From NCBI RefSeq assembly GCF_030272615.1, contig NC_081413.1, positions 550,994,136 through 551,054,135 of the forward strand: a stretch of 60,000 nt of DNA. The letters run 5' to 3'. The notes under the pieces were generated by a model. That model saw only the letters and a list, made by a program, of their open reading frames with translations. It searched no databases and was not told where the DNA came from. The position numbers were made by a program, and so were the translations under genes. This DNA comes from Cryptomeria japonica (lineage: Eukaryota > Streptophyta > Pinopsida > Cupressales > Cupressaceae). Below are positions 25,202-36,038 of this stretch, in pieces (position 1 is the stretch's first letter; each line of letters starts with the position of its first letter).

Positions 25202-26313
25202 TGTTAGGATTCCCACAGATACTGAGAGGGGGGGGGTGAATCAGTATCTGATCGGTTAGATGATTTTCTTAACTTAAAACATGTAGAGCATATCAATACT
25301 ATATACTGGTAAACAGTAAGTAATGCAATAATCAGAGATAACAACAACCACATGAAAAACACACCGTAACACAATAGTTTAACGAGGAAACCCAGTGTGG
25401 GAAAAACCTCGATGGGATTTGTGACCCACAATATTCACTTACTGGCCAATAAGAGAATATTACTGCTACAATAGGGGCCTGCACATGCAGGAAGGCCAAG
25501 TGCCTAGAGCTCACTACTCAATTACAAAATGGGAAGTCTCACTGACTTACAAAATGGATTATATAAATCCAATGTCTTGTACTGCTTCAAAATAGCATCT
25601 ACTATGCCAGATCTAGTACCGATTTATAGCTATGCTTCTTACATAAACCTTTAACCTATAATTTGCATAATAGGTCTACCTTATTTCACCTAATTACATT
25701 CCTCCATACTTACAAAAATGTTCTACAATGATCTCTTATATATATGAGTCATTTTACAACTTGCCAAGTCGACTTACAATGATTTTACAATAATTAACAA
25801 AATATATTACAAACAAAATTCCTGTCGGCTTCTGTGCCGGTATGCTTCCTTTTGTTGATATGTGGCGACTGATCAGCAAAGTACTGTACAAAAAATGTGG
25901 ATTTTGTTTGTTGCCCTAAAAATGCATGTTATAAGCGGTTGGGATGCTTAAGGCATTATAAGGTGGATGTATTGTTTTTGCTAGATAATAAGAAAGATTG
26001 GACGGCTGTGTATGGTGGACGTAACCCATTATGGGTGAACCACGTTAAATATTTGTGTTATCTATGTCCTGTTTTATTTCTTTATCTTTTGTATTTAAAT
26101 CTGCATATAATTTTTAGTTCATAGTTGCTTCGAATCTGCTTGAAACCCCAACACCTTTCACTGCCGATGCTGGTGGTCTGTGTGTCAGTGTAAAGTCTGA
26201 CCTTTCTAGTGTTGGTGGATTGCCTTGCCAGTGTCATAGGATTGTAAGGTTGCCATCAATGACAAAACCTTCAATCACCTACAATGTCTCATTGGAGTGT
26301 GCATTTGCCAACA
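25202..26313 (-). repeat. Element C 5' LTR (1112 bp including a 301-bp insertion)
   Basis: It starts TGTTAGG and ends CCAACA on the plus strand, so ends are TGTTGG...CCTAACA on the minus strand. Without 25853-26153 and one CCTTT copy it is close in length to the 3' LTR. A short extra stretch near 25800 (TATATTACAAACAAAA) is absent from the other copy. Confidence 0.88.
25853..26153 (+). mobile_element. Element G: 301-bp solo LTR nested in element C LTR
   Basis: It starts TGTTGATATG and ends CCCCAACA, with TGTTG/CAACA terminal inverted repeats and flanking CCTTT copies at 25848-25852 and 26154-26158. The partner LTR has one CCTTT and no insert, so the empty site is visible in the same window. 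GGGTGAACCACGTTAAAT inside resembles the R-U5 of plant copia LTRs, which suggests plus orientation. No internal region remains. Confidence 0.88.
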
Positions 26314-26413
26314 CTAACATGTTTTTGTGATTACTAACTCTAATGCAATGTTTGATGTGTGTGTTTGAGGTGTTTTCTCCCATTGCAGGATGATACCACA
26401 TTTCGAGCATACA
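26314..26413 (+). repeat. Element B 5' LTR, last part
   Basis: This continues 19484 after element C and its duplicated CTAAC, and runs to about ATACA just before the primer-binding site. The boundary is approximate. Confidence 0.55.
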
Positions 26414-26417
26414 TCTT

Positions 26418-26434
26418 TGGCACCGACCGTGGGG
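26418..26434 (+). other. Primer-binding site of element B (Tat/Ogre type)
   Basis: TGGCACCGACCGTGGGG resembles the TGGCGCCG...GTGGGG sites used by Tat/Ogre gypsy elements. It lies 4 bp after the LTR end. Confidence 0.65.
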
Positions 26435-26507
26435 CTAGACCCCTGAAATTTCCAAATTTGTAATATTTTTTCGCAGTTTCACGCCTAGAAAGTTTCACCA
26501 TAGTCTC

Positions 26508-26700
26508 GTGCATCTGACAGTTTTTATTGCACATATGTCCATTCTTTTCATGCATTTGACAGTTATTTTAGCATATTCAATAGATGTCTTCATGCATACA
26601 AAAATTACTTTAGCACATACGACTATTCTTTTGGCGCATTTGACTTGTATTTTTGCACAAATGAAATAGCGCATCTGATCTTTATTTTTGCGCATTTAAG
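26508..26700 (+). repeat. 21-bp tandem array of GCRCAT boxes
   Basis: Boxes like GCACAT, ATGCAT and GCGCAT start at 26508, 26529, 26550, 26571, 26592, 26613, 26634 and 26655 (all 21 bp apart), then 26669 and 26690. On the minus strand this reads as a seven-residue repeat (ICAK, KCAK, VCAK), but no gene is implied. It lies in element B's leader. Confidence 0.8.
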
Positions 26701-28162
26701 ACAGAGGATGAAATTTTTAACTGAAGTTTGAATTTAGGCTTGTGTAACCCACCTAAAGTTTTAATTTTTCACTAACTTCTTTTTCTTGTAGGTTGCTAAT
26801 CATTTCTTGCAGGTTGGAGGAGTTAGAATTACAAATTTTGATTTCTTTTCTAGATTTTTAAGTTGGATTAAAAAGAACTCAGTTTTCTTTGGTTTAAAAA
26901 TAACTTCATGCCTTCATTTTGGGTTTAAAATAAATCAAACTTTCCTTTGGGCTTAAAAAGAACCTCATTGCAAGGTAAAAAGAACAACAAAATCACATTT
27001 TTGCTTTCTTGCAAGTTAGGGAAAAACACTTCAAATTTGGGCTTAAAAAGAACAGGACAAATTTTAATTTTATTGCAAAGGGATAAAATGAACAATCCAC
27101 CTTATTCTAGCAATGTGCTTTACTTTATGTTGACCAGGATTCCCTCTTCCTAGTCTAGAGAATCATTGTTATGAAGGATTAAAAGGAACACTATGTTTGG
27201 TTGGAGTAACAACTCCAATTAGAGGTTAGCAAACAATTGACTTGAATGATAAAACTAACTTTTGAGTGCTTTGTCTTAAGTGGTAGGTATATGTTCTCCC
27301 CTTAATTGGGTGATCAAAAAGCCAAACCCACTTTTTTTTCATTACTTTATTTTACTTCAAGCATTTTAGAACCTTTAGAGGGCTTGTCTTCTTGAACTCC
27401 TTGAGGGGGATAGTGGGAAGAGAACGACTGAAGTGAGTATAACTAAAGCCAAGTATTCTAACTCACTATAATCAAATCACCTTTTGAGATGAAAATCTTG
27501 AGAGACGGGGCATATTTCAGTTATCTCATATCAAGCACTTTGTAAGGCCTTGAGGTCTCAATCACACTTACGTGATTACATATTGTTTGGTGCTTTTTTG
27601 GGCAATAGGCCTCAATCGCACTTGTGCAACTTCAAAGGGTATCTTTGAACAAAAGCCTTTACTATAAGCCATAGTGATAGAGACTTTGATCTGAGTCAGT
27701 TGCCAAACATTGGTAATATCATAGTGGAAGGGTGGGGAAGAATCCACCCCCAATATTACTCACCATATGTCTCCCAAGATAACTACCCAATTATGAAGCA
27801 ATTCACTTTGGGTTAATTTATGGAAAAAGACAAAAAAATGAGCACCCTCTAGGGGGTGACAAGGTTGTTTTAGCTGATGGAGTATCGAGACTAGTGGGCT
27901 ATGATATTGCTAATTATCTTTGAATAAAGAGTCTATTGGATGTGTATTGATTATGATCCAAACTAGTGAAAAACATCAGGGATTTGAACATATCCTCAAA
28001 AGAACATACACTTAATGTTTAGTATTAGGATGGCCATTGTTTTTAGGCGTGCTATGTCATAAATGCTAAAATATCTTGCAAAAACATCCAAAATCAAACT
28101 CAAAAATCAGTTCAAACAAGGAGAGGTCATAAGTGAAAGAAATTTTCAAATCCAACAAAGCA
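26701..28162 (+). other. Element B non-coding leader, first part
   Basis: No supported ORF. Near 26880-27060 the phrase GGGCTTAAAAAGAAC and variants recur three or more times. The rest is unassigned leader and continues at 34535 after element E. Confidence 0.5.
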
Positions 28163-28167
28163 CCTTT

Positions 28168-29076
28168 TGATGCTCCCCGATTCACAACAATCTTGCATCA
28201 ACCAAAAACATTTTCTTGTATGTTTTATTTTTTGTCTTGCAGTTTCAGTGTGTCCTGGTTTTGGCTCACCGGATCCTGTGGAGTTGGATTCTACTTGAAC
28301 ACTTGATCATCTTTCTTTGAAACCACATCTCATTTGGATCACTTTCTGGCAAGATATCGCTACTGGTTTCCATGATAGTTTCTTGTTACCATTTGTTCCT
28401 TTGTTCCTGGTTGCCTGAGACCTATTCTGGTGATCTGCCAAAACCCATTCTGAAGCTTACGTAGCCTTGGACGTTGATCTCAATGTTTCTTGGTCTGTGG
28501 CCGACCTTCTACATTTCATCCTTTGGATTTTCTGGAGGAATCTCTTGGAGGAGGCCGACCTTGTTCATTTTGCACGTTAGGTCTTGTTCTTCAGGTTTTT
28601 ATCCCTTTTATGCCGACTAGATCCTTTGGATCGGTGTATATTTGTAATCATGCTTTAGAATGTAATCAACCAAAAGGGATGGAAGATCAGTTAGAACCAA
28701 TCAAAGATAGAATGCGCCCAGAAGATAGATCTTTCGATTCAAGGTCCCGGTGTGACCTATTCTACCAGGCCTGTGTGTTGGTATGTTGTAACCCAGTTGT
28801 TACCGATTAGATGCAATCAAATTTCATGCAATAAAACTATATGTTTTGTATTGCCTCCATCATATCTACATATTTCTATTGTGTTTACTCTTACTGACCG
28901 GTTTTGACTGATCTCCTTGAGGTCCCTCCTCATCGGTGACTGCTTCAAAATTTTACCAAACACAACTATTTATTCTACATTGCCTCTATAATATATGTGT
29001 GTTTTTGTTGTGTTTACTCTTGCTGACCGGTTTGGAGTGATCTCCTTGAGGTCCCTCCTCACTGGTGACTACTTCA
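28168..29076 (+). repeat. Element E 5' LTR (909 bp, internal duplication)
   Basis: It starts TGATGC and ends ACTTCA. It matches the 3' LTR but has an extra copy of about 125 bp near its end: the segment ending TGACTGCTTCA at 28948 is repeated with variation to 29076. It also lacks a few bases after TGATGC compared with the other LTR. Confidence 0.88.
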
Positions 29077-29078
29077 AT

Positions 29079-29090
29079 TGGTATCAGAGT
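29079..29090 (+). other. Primer-binding site of element E
   Basis: TGGTATCAGAGT lies two bases after the LTR and matches the initiator-Met tRNA site TGGTATCAGAGC except for its last base. Confidence 0.85.
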
Positions 29091-29184
29091 GAAGTTTCAT
29101 TTTAGAGGTTGTGTGTCCTGAATTTTGTTGTAGGGTGGCAGATTGTGAATCTAACCTGCAATTGCAGAGGACTAGCATGACTCA

Positions 29185-30255
29185 ATGGCACGAAGAGGAA
29201 CTAGGAATGGTGGAGCACGTGGGAATGTAGACCCTGCTATGATGGAGATATTGCAAGGAATAGTAGTCTGATTAGAAGTCGTGGAGATTTCTCAGAGAAG
29301 AGGCCGACATATTAAGGATGTGAGCGAAGATGAAGGAGAAGAAGCCACGACAAAACAAGTGAACCTACCGGCAATTGATCCAGGTGAAGAAAGGTTTTTA
29401 AGGGTTTTGAGTAGGGCGAACACAAAACCTTATTTTAGTCAACCAGAATATGATCGAAAGTTAGATTCAGATGAATTGATGGATTGGATCTCAAAGATGG
29501 TTAAGTATTTTGATTTTGAAAACACTGCAAAAGAGAGGAAGGTGAAATATGCCTGTACCCGATTGAAAGGTCATGCATCTCTTTGGTGGGAGTATTTGCA
29601 AGTTGACAGGCAAAGAAGAGGCAAAGAAAAGATTAATACATGGGACAGGATGATTGCTAAGTTGAAATCAAAGTTTGTATTGACGAATTATCAAGTGGAT
29701 TTGTTCTGGAAGTTGCAAAATCTGAGACAAAAGGAATCTAGTGTGAAGGAGTACACCGAGACATTTTACAAATTGAACATCAAATCCAGACATGTTGATG
29801 ATGAGGTTGAACATATTGCAAGATATTTTAAGGGATTGCAGATGTTTATACAAGATGAACTCAGTATGATCAAATTGGAGAGTGTTGAAGAGGCTTACCG
29901 GTATGAAATAAAGGCTGAAGAGAAATTGAACAAAAGACATGAGCAGAGATACAGAGGTAGAGGTGGAAGGTTTACCGGAGGAAGATTTAAAGGAGGAAGA
30001 GGATATACCTAGGGAAGAGGAACTAGTACGAATCAGAACAAGGACAAGGAAGTGAGAAAAGAAGGTAATTCATACAGGAAGGATGATATAAATTTCTATC
30101 GAAGGAGAGAACCAGATGGTTACCAGAATGAGAACTTTGGAAGACAAGACAATAGGACATTTAGAGGAACATGCTTTAAGTGTGGAGGAGAAGGGCACCA
30201 TGCATTTGAATGTAAGAAGACAGAGGCTACTAGAAGAGTAGTAGTGGTAGAATAA
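29185..30255 (+). pseudogene. Element E gag remnant
   Basis: The ATG at 29185 gives MARRGTRNGGARGNVDPAMM, in frame with the main body from 29281. The retrotransposon-gag core lies at about 29440-29900 (DWISKMVKYFDFENTA, LKGHASLWWEYL). An Arg/Gly-rich stretch (29944-30010) follows, then the knuckle CFKCGGEGHHAFEC (30172-30213). In-frame stops occur near 29269, 30010 and 30253. Gag forms the particle shell and binds RNA. Confidence 0.9.
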
Positions 30256-33200
30256 AACCCCACCAGATCAGACAATAAACCAGAAGATGGAGAACTGTTG
30301 ATGATGATGAAAGCTTTGTATCATACCGGAGGAGATGAAGAACCCTTGCAGAGAAAGAACCTGTTCAAGACTAGATATAAGGTATCCGGTAAGTGTTGCA
30401 AAGTTATTATTGATAGTGGTAGTTTAGATAATCTTGTTTCAGAGCATATGGTGAATAAGTTGAAATTAGAGAGATTGAAACACCCTAAGCCTTATTGGAT
30501 AGCATGGATTCAGAATGAACATAAGCTGTTAGTAAGTGAAAAATGTTTGGAAAAATTTAAAATTGGGAATTATCATGATGAAGTTTTGTGTGATATTATG
30601 CCTATGGATATTTGTCATCTTTTGTTGGGAAGACCTTGGTAGTTTGATAGAAAGGCAATACATGATGGGAGGAAGAATACATACACTATTGTGGCCAATG
30701 GGATGAAGCAAACCTTGTTACCTTTGGAGGAACCTTTGAAGAGTGAAGTCTGTACAAATACCAAAATCTATTTAGTAGATGGAATAAAATTCATGGATGG
30801 ACTGAGACATGAGAATGTGTGTTTTGCCTCAGTTCCTAAGAAGGGTGAGAGATTGGAACCAGAAGAAGAACACTTGACAGAGATAAGAGATTTGCTAATA
30901 GAATATGAGAATGTCCCTAATGGATTTCCACCTATTAGAAGTATCAGTCATTGCATGGACTTGGTTCCGGGAGCTAGTTTGCCTAACAAAGTTGCACATT
31001 GATTTACACCGGTAGAGAATGAAGAACTAAATAGACAAGTGCAAGAGTTTTTGGAGAAAGGTTTGATCAGGGAAAGTCTGAGCCCTTGTGCAGTACTAGT
31101 AGTATTAACACCTACGAATAATGGAGAATGGAGGATGTGTACCTATTCAAGAGCAATAAATAAGATCACGGTGAAATACCAGTTTCCTTTGCCTAGGATG
31201 GATGACATAATGGACTATTTGAGTGGAGCAAAATAATTTACAAATATATATTTGAAGAGTGGATGTCATCAGATCAGGATCAGAGAAGGTGATGAGTGGA
31301 AGACAACATTTAAGACAAATGAAGGACTATATGAATGGTTGGTGATGCCTTTTGGATGGACAAATGCACCGAGTACTTTCATGAGGCTGATGAATGTGGT
31401 ATTGAAGAAATTCTTGGGTAAGTTTGTTATTGTGTATTTGGATGACATTTTGATTTTCAGTAAGACAAAAGAAGAGCATTTGTTGTAGTTAAGACAAGTT
31501 TTACAGAGGTTGAGAGAAGAAAAGTTGTTGATCAATATCAAGAAGTGCACTTTCATGAAGGATGAGTTAGTATATTTGGGCTTTGTGATATCTGAGGATG
31601 GTTTGAAGATGGACCCTAAGAAAGTGAAAGCCATTGTTGAGTGGCGTACACTGGAAAGCATTGGAGAGGTAAGATCATTTCATGGATTAACTAGTTTTTA
31701 CCGGAAGTTTATCAAAAAATTTAGTTCAGTTTGTAACCCTATGACTGAGACCATGAGAGGAGATTAGAAGGAATTCAAGTGGACCACTAGAGCAAACAAA
31801 AGTTTTGAATTGTTGAAGCAGAAAGTGACTGAGCAACCTGTATTGGATTTACCGGATTTCAATAAGGTATTTCAAGTGGATTGTGATGCAAGTGGAACAA
31901 CAATAGGAGCAATTTTGAGTCAAGAAGGGAGAGCAGTAGCATATTTCAGTGAGAATTGATGATGCCTGGAAGAGATATTCAGTGTATGATCAGAAATTTT
32001 ATGCCAAAATTCAAGCCTTGAAGAAATGGAGACATTACTTGTTTCCTAAGGAGTTTGTGTTGTACACAGATCATCAAGCTTTCTAGTATTTGAACAGTCA
32101 GAGTAAGTTGAATCAAAGACATATGAGATGGGTAGAATTATTGCAGAGTTACACCTTTGTGTTGAAGCATAGAAGTGGGAAATCTAACAAAGTTGTTGAT
32201 GCACTGAGTAGGAGAAGGAATTTCATGACAGAGATGAGTGTGATAGTATTAGGTTTTAAAGATTTGAAGACCTTGTATGATGAAGACCCAAATTTTGCAG
32301 AACCTTGGAGAGCATGTAGAGAACCGGTTATGGTCGATAGAAGCAAATGGTTGGATTATTTCATTCAGGATGAGATGTTATTCAAGGGAGTTCAGTTATG
32401 CATGCCTAAGAGTTCCAAGAGAGAGAACCTGATAAAAGAGAAGCATAGTGGAGGTTTAGCTGGACATTTTAGCATTAATAAAATAGTTGCATGGGTGAGT
32501 GAGCAGTAATTTTGGCCCCAGATTCATAAGGTTGTTAAGAGATATGTGCAGAGTTGTAGAGTTTTTCAAGTTGCAAAATGTAGTAGTCATAATGTGGGAT
32601 TGTATAAACCTTTGATAGTACGGGTAAGACCTTGGGAGTATGTAAGTATGGATTTTGTACTTGGATTGCCTAAGACACCGAGAGGGAATGATTCTATATT
32701 TGTGGTAGTGGATAGATTTTCAAAGATGGCTCATTGCATACCTTGTAAGAAAACATCAGATGCATTGCATGTAGTAGGCCTATTTTTCAAGGAAGTGGTG
32801 AGATTGCATGGATTACCTAGTATCATAGTTTCAGACAGATATACTAAGTTTGTTGGCTATTTTTTTAGAACACTTTGGAAGAATATGAAAACATATTTGA
32901 AGTTTTGTTCTGCTTTTCATCCACAAATTGATGGACAGCCAAAAGCACTTAACTAGAGTTTGGGAAACTTGTTGAGATGTTTAGTGGGAGATAAAACCAG
33001 AAGTTGGAATTTGATCCTTACATGAGTAAAGTTTGCCTATAACAATTTAGTGAATAGAAGTACCGGAAAAACAACTTTTGAGATTTTTACCAGAGTGCAT
33101 CCTAGAGAAATAGTAGAATTAAGAGACATTAGCAGTGAAGACCGGAAGAGTTTAGAAGCAAAAGATTTTGCAAATCACATGATAACATTACATATTCAGG

Positions 33201-33700
33201 TTAAACAACATTTGGAGAATATGAATAACAAATATAAGGAGAAGATAAATGAGAAGAGGAGACATAAGGAATTTGAAGTTGGCGATGAGGTGATGGTATA
33301 CTTGAGAAAAGAGAGATTCTCGGTCGGAACTTATAATAAGTTGCAGATGAAGAAGTTTGGACCCTGTAAGATTTTGAGAAAATTCAGTTCTGGAAATGCA
33401 TATGAAGTAGGGCTACTGGCTAGTCTAAGTATTTCACCTATATTCAACATTGGAGATCTTCATGAGTAGCATGAACCAACGTTCAGTGAGGACAGTGTTG
33501 CAGACCTTGAGAAAAAATTACCCCAGAAGGAACCATATCAAATTAAAGAGATTTTGGATAGTAGGATTGGGTGTAGTACTTGAAACAATCAGTACAAAGA
33601 ATATCTTGTGAAGTGGAAGAGCAGACCAGTTGAAGATTCGTCTTGGATTTCTCAGGCAGAGGTAGACCGCCTTGGTTTCCCTTTGACCCCAACAAAGTGA
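30256..33700 (+). pseudogene. Element E pol remnant with chromodomain
   Basis: Protease: VIIDSGSLDNLVSE (about 30402) and LLLGRPW (30621). RT: WRMCTYSRAINKITVKYQFP (31129), [13 protein letters not shown] and the catalytic [11 protein letters not shown] (31432). RNase [17 protein letters not shown] (31872) through LYTDHQAF and DALSRR (32190). Integrase: WEYVSMDFVLGLPKT (32635), SDRYTKFVG in place of the usual SDR..F, and FHPQIDGQPKALN. The chromodomain is at about 33550-33660 (YLVKWKSRPVEDSSWISQAE), with the final stop at 33698. The frame is constant to about 31970, then shifts once; stops lie near 30640, 31000, 31234, 31486 and 31765. Chromodomains are thought to steer integration to marked chromatin. 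Confidence 0.92.
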
Positions 33701-33712
33701 GAGGCTCACTTT
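33694..33712 (+). other. Perfect 8-bp inverted repeat at the element E stop codon
   Basis: AAAGTGAG and CTCACTTT are separated by AGG and followed by more T. It overlaps the last codons and stop of pol. It could be a hairpin in the RNA, but no role is known. Confidence 0.45.
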
Positions 33713-33731
33713 TTTATTAACCCCGGATGTC

Positions 33732-34534
33732 TGATGCAGGAGCGTCCCCGGTTCACAACAATCTTTCATCAACCAAAAACATTTTCTTTTATGTTTTGTT
33801 TTTTGTCTTGCAGTTTCAGTGTTCCTTTCTGTGTGTCCTTGTTTTGGCTCACCAGATCCTGTGGAGTTGGATTCTACTTGAAGACTTGATCATCTTTCTT
33901 ACTTTCAAACCACATCTCATTTGGATCACTTTTTGGCAAGATATCGCTACCGGTTTCCATGATAGTTTCTTGTTACCAGTTGTTCCTTTGTTCCTGGTTG
34001 CTTGAGACCTATTCTGGTGATCTACCGGAACCCATTCCAAAGGTTACATAGCCTTCGACATTGATCTCAATGTTTCTTGGCATGTGGCCGACCTTCTAGG
34101 TTTCATCCTTTGGATTTTCCGAAGGAATCTCTTGGCGGAGGCCGACCTTGTTCATTTTGCACATTAGGTCTTGTTCTTCGAGTTTTGATCCCTTTTAGGC
34201 CGACTGGATCCTTTGGATCCGTATATATTTGTAATCATGCTTTAGAATGTAATCAATCAGAAGGAATGGAAGATTGGTTAGAATCAATCAGAGATATACT
34301 GTGCCTATAAGATAGATCTTTCGATTCAAGGTCCCAGTGTGACGTAGTCTACCAGGCCTGTGTGACGGTATGTTGTTACCCAGTTGTAGCCGTTTGGATG
34401 TAAGTAAATTTCATGCAATAAAAATATCTGTTCAACATTGCCTCCATCATATATGTGTGTTTCTATTGTGTTTACTCTTGCTGACTAGTTTGGACTGATC
34501 TCCTTGAGGTCCCTCCTCACCAGGGACTGCTTCA
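33732..34534 (+). repeat. Element E 3' LTR (803 bp)
   Basis: It starts TGATGCAGGAGCG and ends GACTGCTTCA, directly followed by the CCTTT duplication. The sequence just before it is not an obvious polypurine tract. Confidence 0.88.
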
Positions 34535-34929
34535 CCTTTTGAGGTGGTTATTCACTTTTCAACTATCTTTAGGCAATACTTTCATCCAACAAGATTAGGG
34601 GAGTATCAAACCAAGTGATGAAGATTTTATCATCCAACTATCTCAACGACAACAATACCTAGCTAGGTATTCAAGTTAGTCAAATCAAGTTTCCATATCG
34701 GGAGACTTTATCCATATCATTTGATGTGCTTTGTCATAGGGGCCTATCAAACAAACCCTCTATTAGACTTAGTAAGCTTGAGTATCCGAAATGAAGTATC
34801 CATCAAGTCAACAACATCAACCTATCCAAACTGAAACTTTGAGCACTCATGTGACCATCCCTTGTCGCTTGAAAAAGAAGAAGCTTATTCAAAGGAAATG
34901 AGTCATAGCCTAATCAAGATCAAGATATC

Positions 34930-35403
34930 ATGGATCTCCAATCCAATCCCATTTTTTATCAAGATCCCACCTATCAAGAATATTATGATGATCCCCTAAG
35001 ATTTTGGTATTCCATCCACAATGATCCCCTTTTATCGCAAGAGCAGAGTCCCATTCAACATCCACCTCCTAAGCAAGAGCATGATATCCCTTCCATCTCC
35101 TTCACTAATCTAATTCAAAATAAAAAGAAAAGCACAAACTCAAATGATCCTACTCCAAGTAAAGATCAAGATCAAGGAATCCTTTCATCATCCAAATCCA
35201 GTTTAGGTCTTTTCATTCCAAAGTCAAACTCTTCATCCTCCAATTCCATTTTAGGTCCTTTCATTCTGAAGTCAAACTCTTCATCCATTCCATCCATCTT
35301 GGGTCCTTACCTCCCTCCATCCACCAATCCATCACCTCAAATGATCCATAAGAAAGATCATCAAAGACACACATCTTTGAACTTCTTTCAACCATCTATC
35401 TAG
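34930..35403 (+). CDS. 157-codon ORF with 16-residue repeats, unknown
   Basis: The ORF starts MDLQSNPIFYQDPTYQEYYD and is rich in Ser, Pro and Asn. Near its middle a 16-residue unit (SLGLFIPKSNSSSSNS, then ILGPFILKSNSSSIPS, then ILGPYLPPS) repeats at exactly 48 bp from 35202 to 35250 and onward. It probably belongs to element B. No domain was recognised and the ORF may be fortuitous. Confidence 0.35.
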   Translation: MDLQSNPIFYQDPTYQEYYDDPLRFWYSIHNDPLLSQEQSPIQHPPPKQEHDIPSISFTNLIQNKKKSTNSNDPTPSKDQDQGILSSSKSSLGLFIPKSNSSSSNSILGPFILKSNSSSIPSILGPYLPPSTNPSPQMIHKKDHQRHTSLNFFQPSI

Positions 35404-35991
35404 ACATCTTTCCAAAACTATCCTTCCATCATTTCCTTTATCTAGTTTGGGTCCTTATGTCCCAAAATTCAATTTTCCTCCATCTCTTCATCACTTCTCG
35501 AGTTGTGTACCAACACTCATCTTGAATACATTTCCATCTATCCTCGCACAAATCTTCAAATATTCTATCTATTATCCAACACCTATTTTCTATCCTTTCA
35601 TCCCTTTCAATCAATCCTTTGCATAGGTTCATCATTTGTTAAATAGGCATTTGTGTCATTTTGTCACATTCTTTCCCATGCTCGAATCTCATGTTCAATC
35701 CTTTTCCTAGGTATCTATTCATGAAACGCTCAAGAATCCAAGGTTGTTCCTCTTTAACAGTTTCTTTTGGTTGGGATGCATACTCAATCTAGAAAAGAAC
35801 CACTTATTGTATCTTGGTATTGACATATTTTGATTACTATATCTCATACACTTAATCAATTGCTCTAAATCATTGTGATCTCTTAGTCGAAGACATGGCT
35901 AGTGAAAAATCTAAAATCTTGCTTCAGCGCCACTGTAATTATCAGACCTATGTAAGTTTCATCACTTACAAGCCAATGCAAGAAAAAAAAC

Positions 35992-35992
35992 A

Positions 35993-36032
<40 letters not shown>

Positions 36033-36038
36033 GTGTGT
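35992..36038. repeat. (AT)n(AC)n(GT)n microsatellite
   Basis: About 22 bp of AT repeat are followed by about 18 bp of AC repeat and a short GTGTGT. The AC/GT junction is self-complementary. Confidence 0.95.

Larger units (their letters stand above)
19485..26313 (-). mobile_element. Element C: non-autonomous LTR retrotransposon with orphan ORF
   Basis: Homologous LTRs (19485-20281 and 25202-26313) bound 4.9 kb of internal sequence. A perfect 5-bp duplication CTAAC lies outside both ends (19480-19484 and 26314-26318). The primer-binding site adjoins the right LTR and a GGGGGA-type polypurine tract adjoins the left, so the element reads on the minus strand. Inside are a Gag-like ORF and a long orphan ORF. 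I saw no protease, integrase, RT or RNase H motif in any frame. It lies inside the LTR of element B. Confidence 0.88.
28168..34534 (+). mobile_element. Element E: Ty3-gypsy chromovirus, decayed, with TSD
   Basis: LTRs at 28168-29076 and 33732-34534 flank a single gag-pol frame ending in a chromodomain. CCTTT duplicates lie at 28163-28167 and 34535-34539. The primer-binding site is initiator-Met type. The order gag, protease, RT, RNase H, integrase, chromodomain is that of chromoviruses. About ten premature stops and one shift inactivate it. Confidence 0.93.

Noticed and set aside
25897-26124. 75-codon ORF inside the solo LTR
   Set aside because: It lies entirely in an LTR with clear ends and has no domain.
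26340-26695. Cys/Lys-repeat proteins on the minus strand
   Set aside because: The seven-residue repeat is a by-product of the 21-bp DNA array.
26508-26700. CRISPR-like array
   Set aside because: Units are contiguous and degenerate with no separate spacers, and this is plant nuclear DNA.
33694-33716. Rho-independent terminator
   Set aside because: The hairpin plus T-run looks bacterial, but the context is a plant retrotransposon. It is kept only as an inverted repeat.
28163-34539. Possible link between elements E and G because both have CCTTT duplications
   Set aside because: LTR lengths and sequences are unrelated. A shared 5-bp target is expected by chance.
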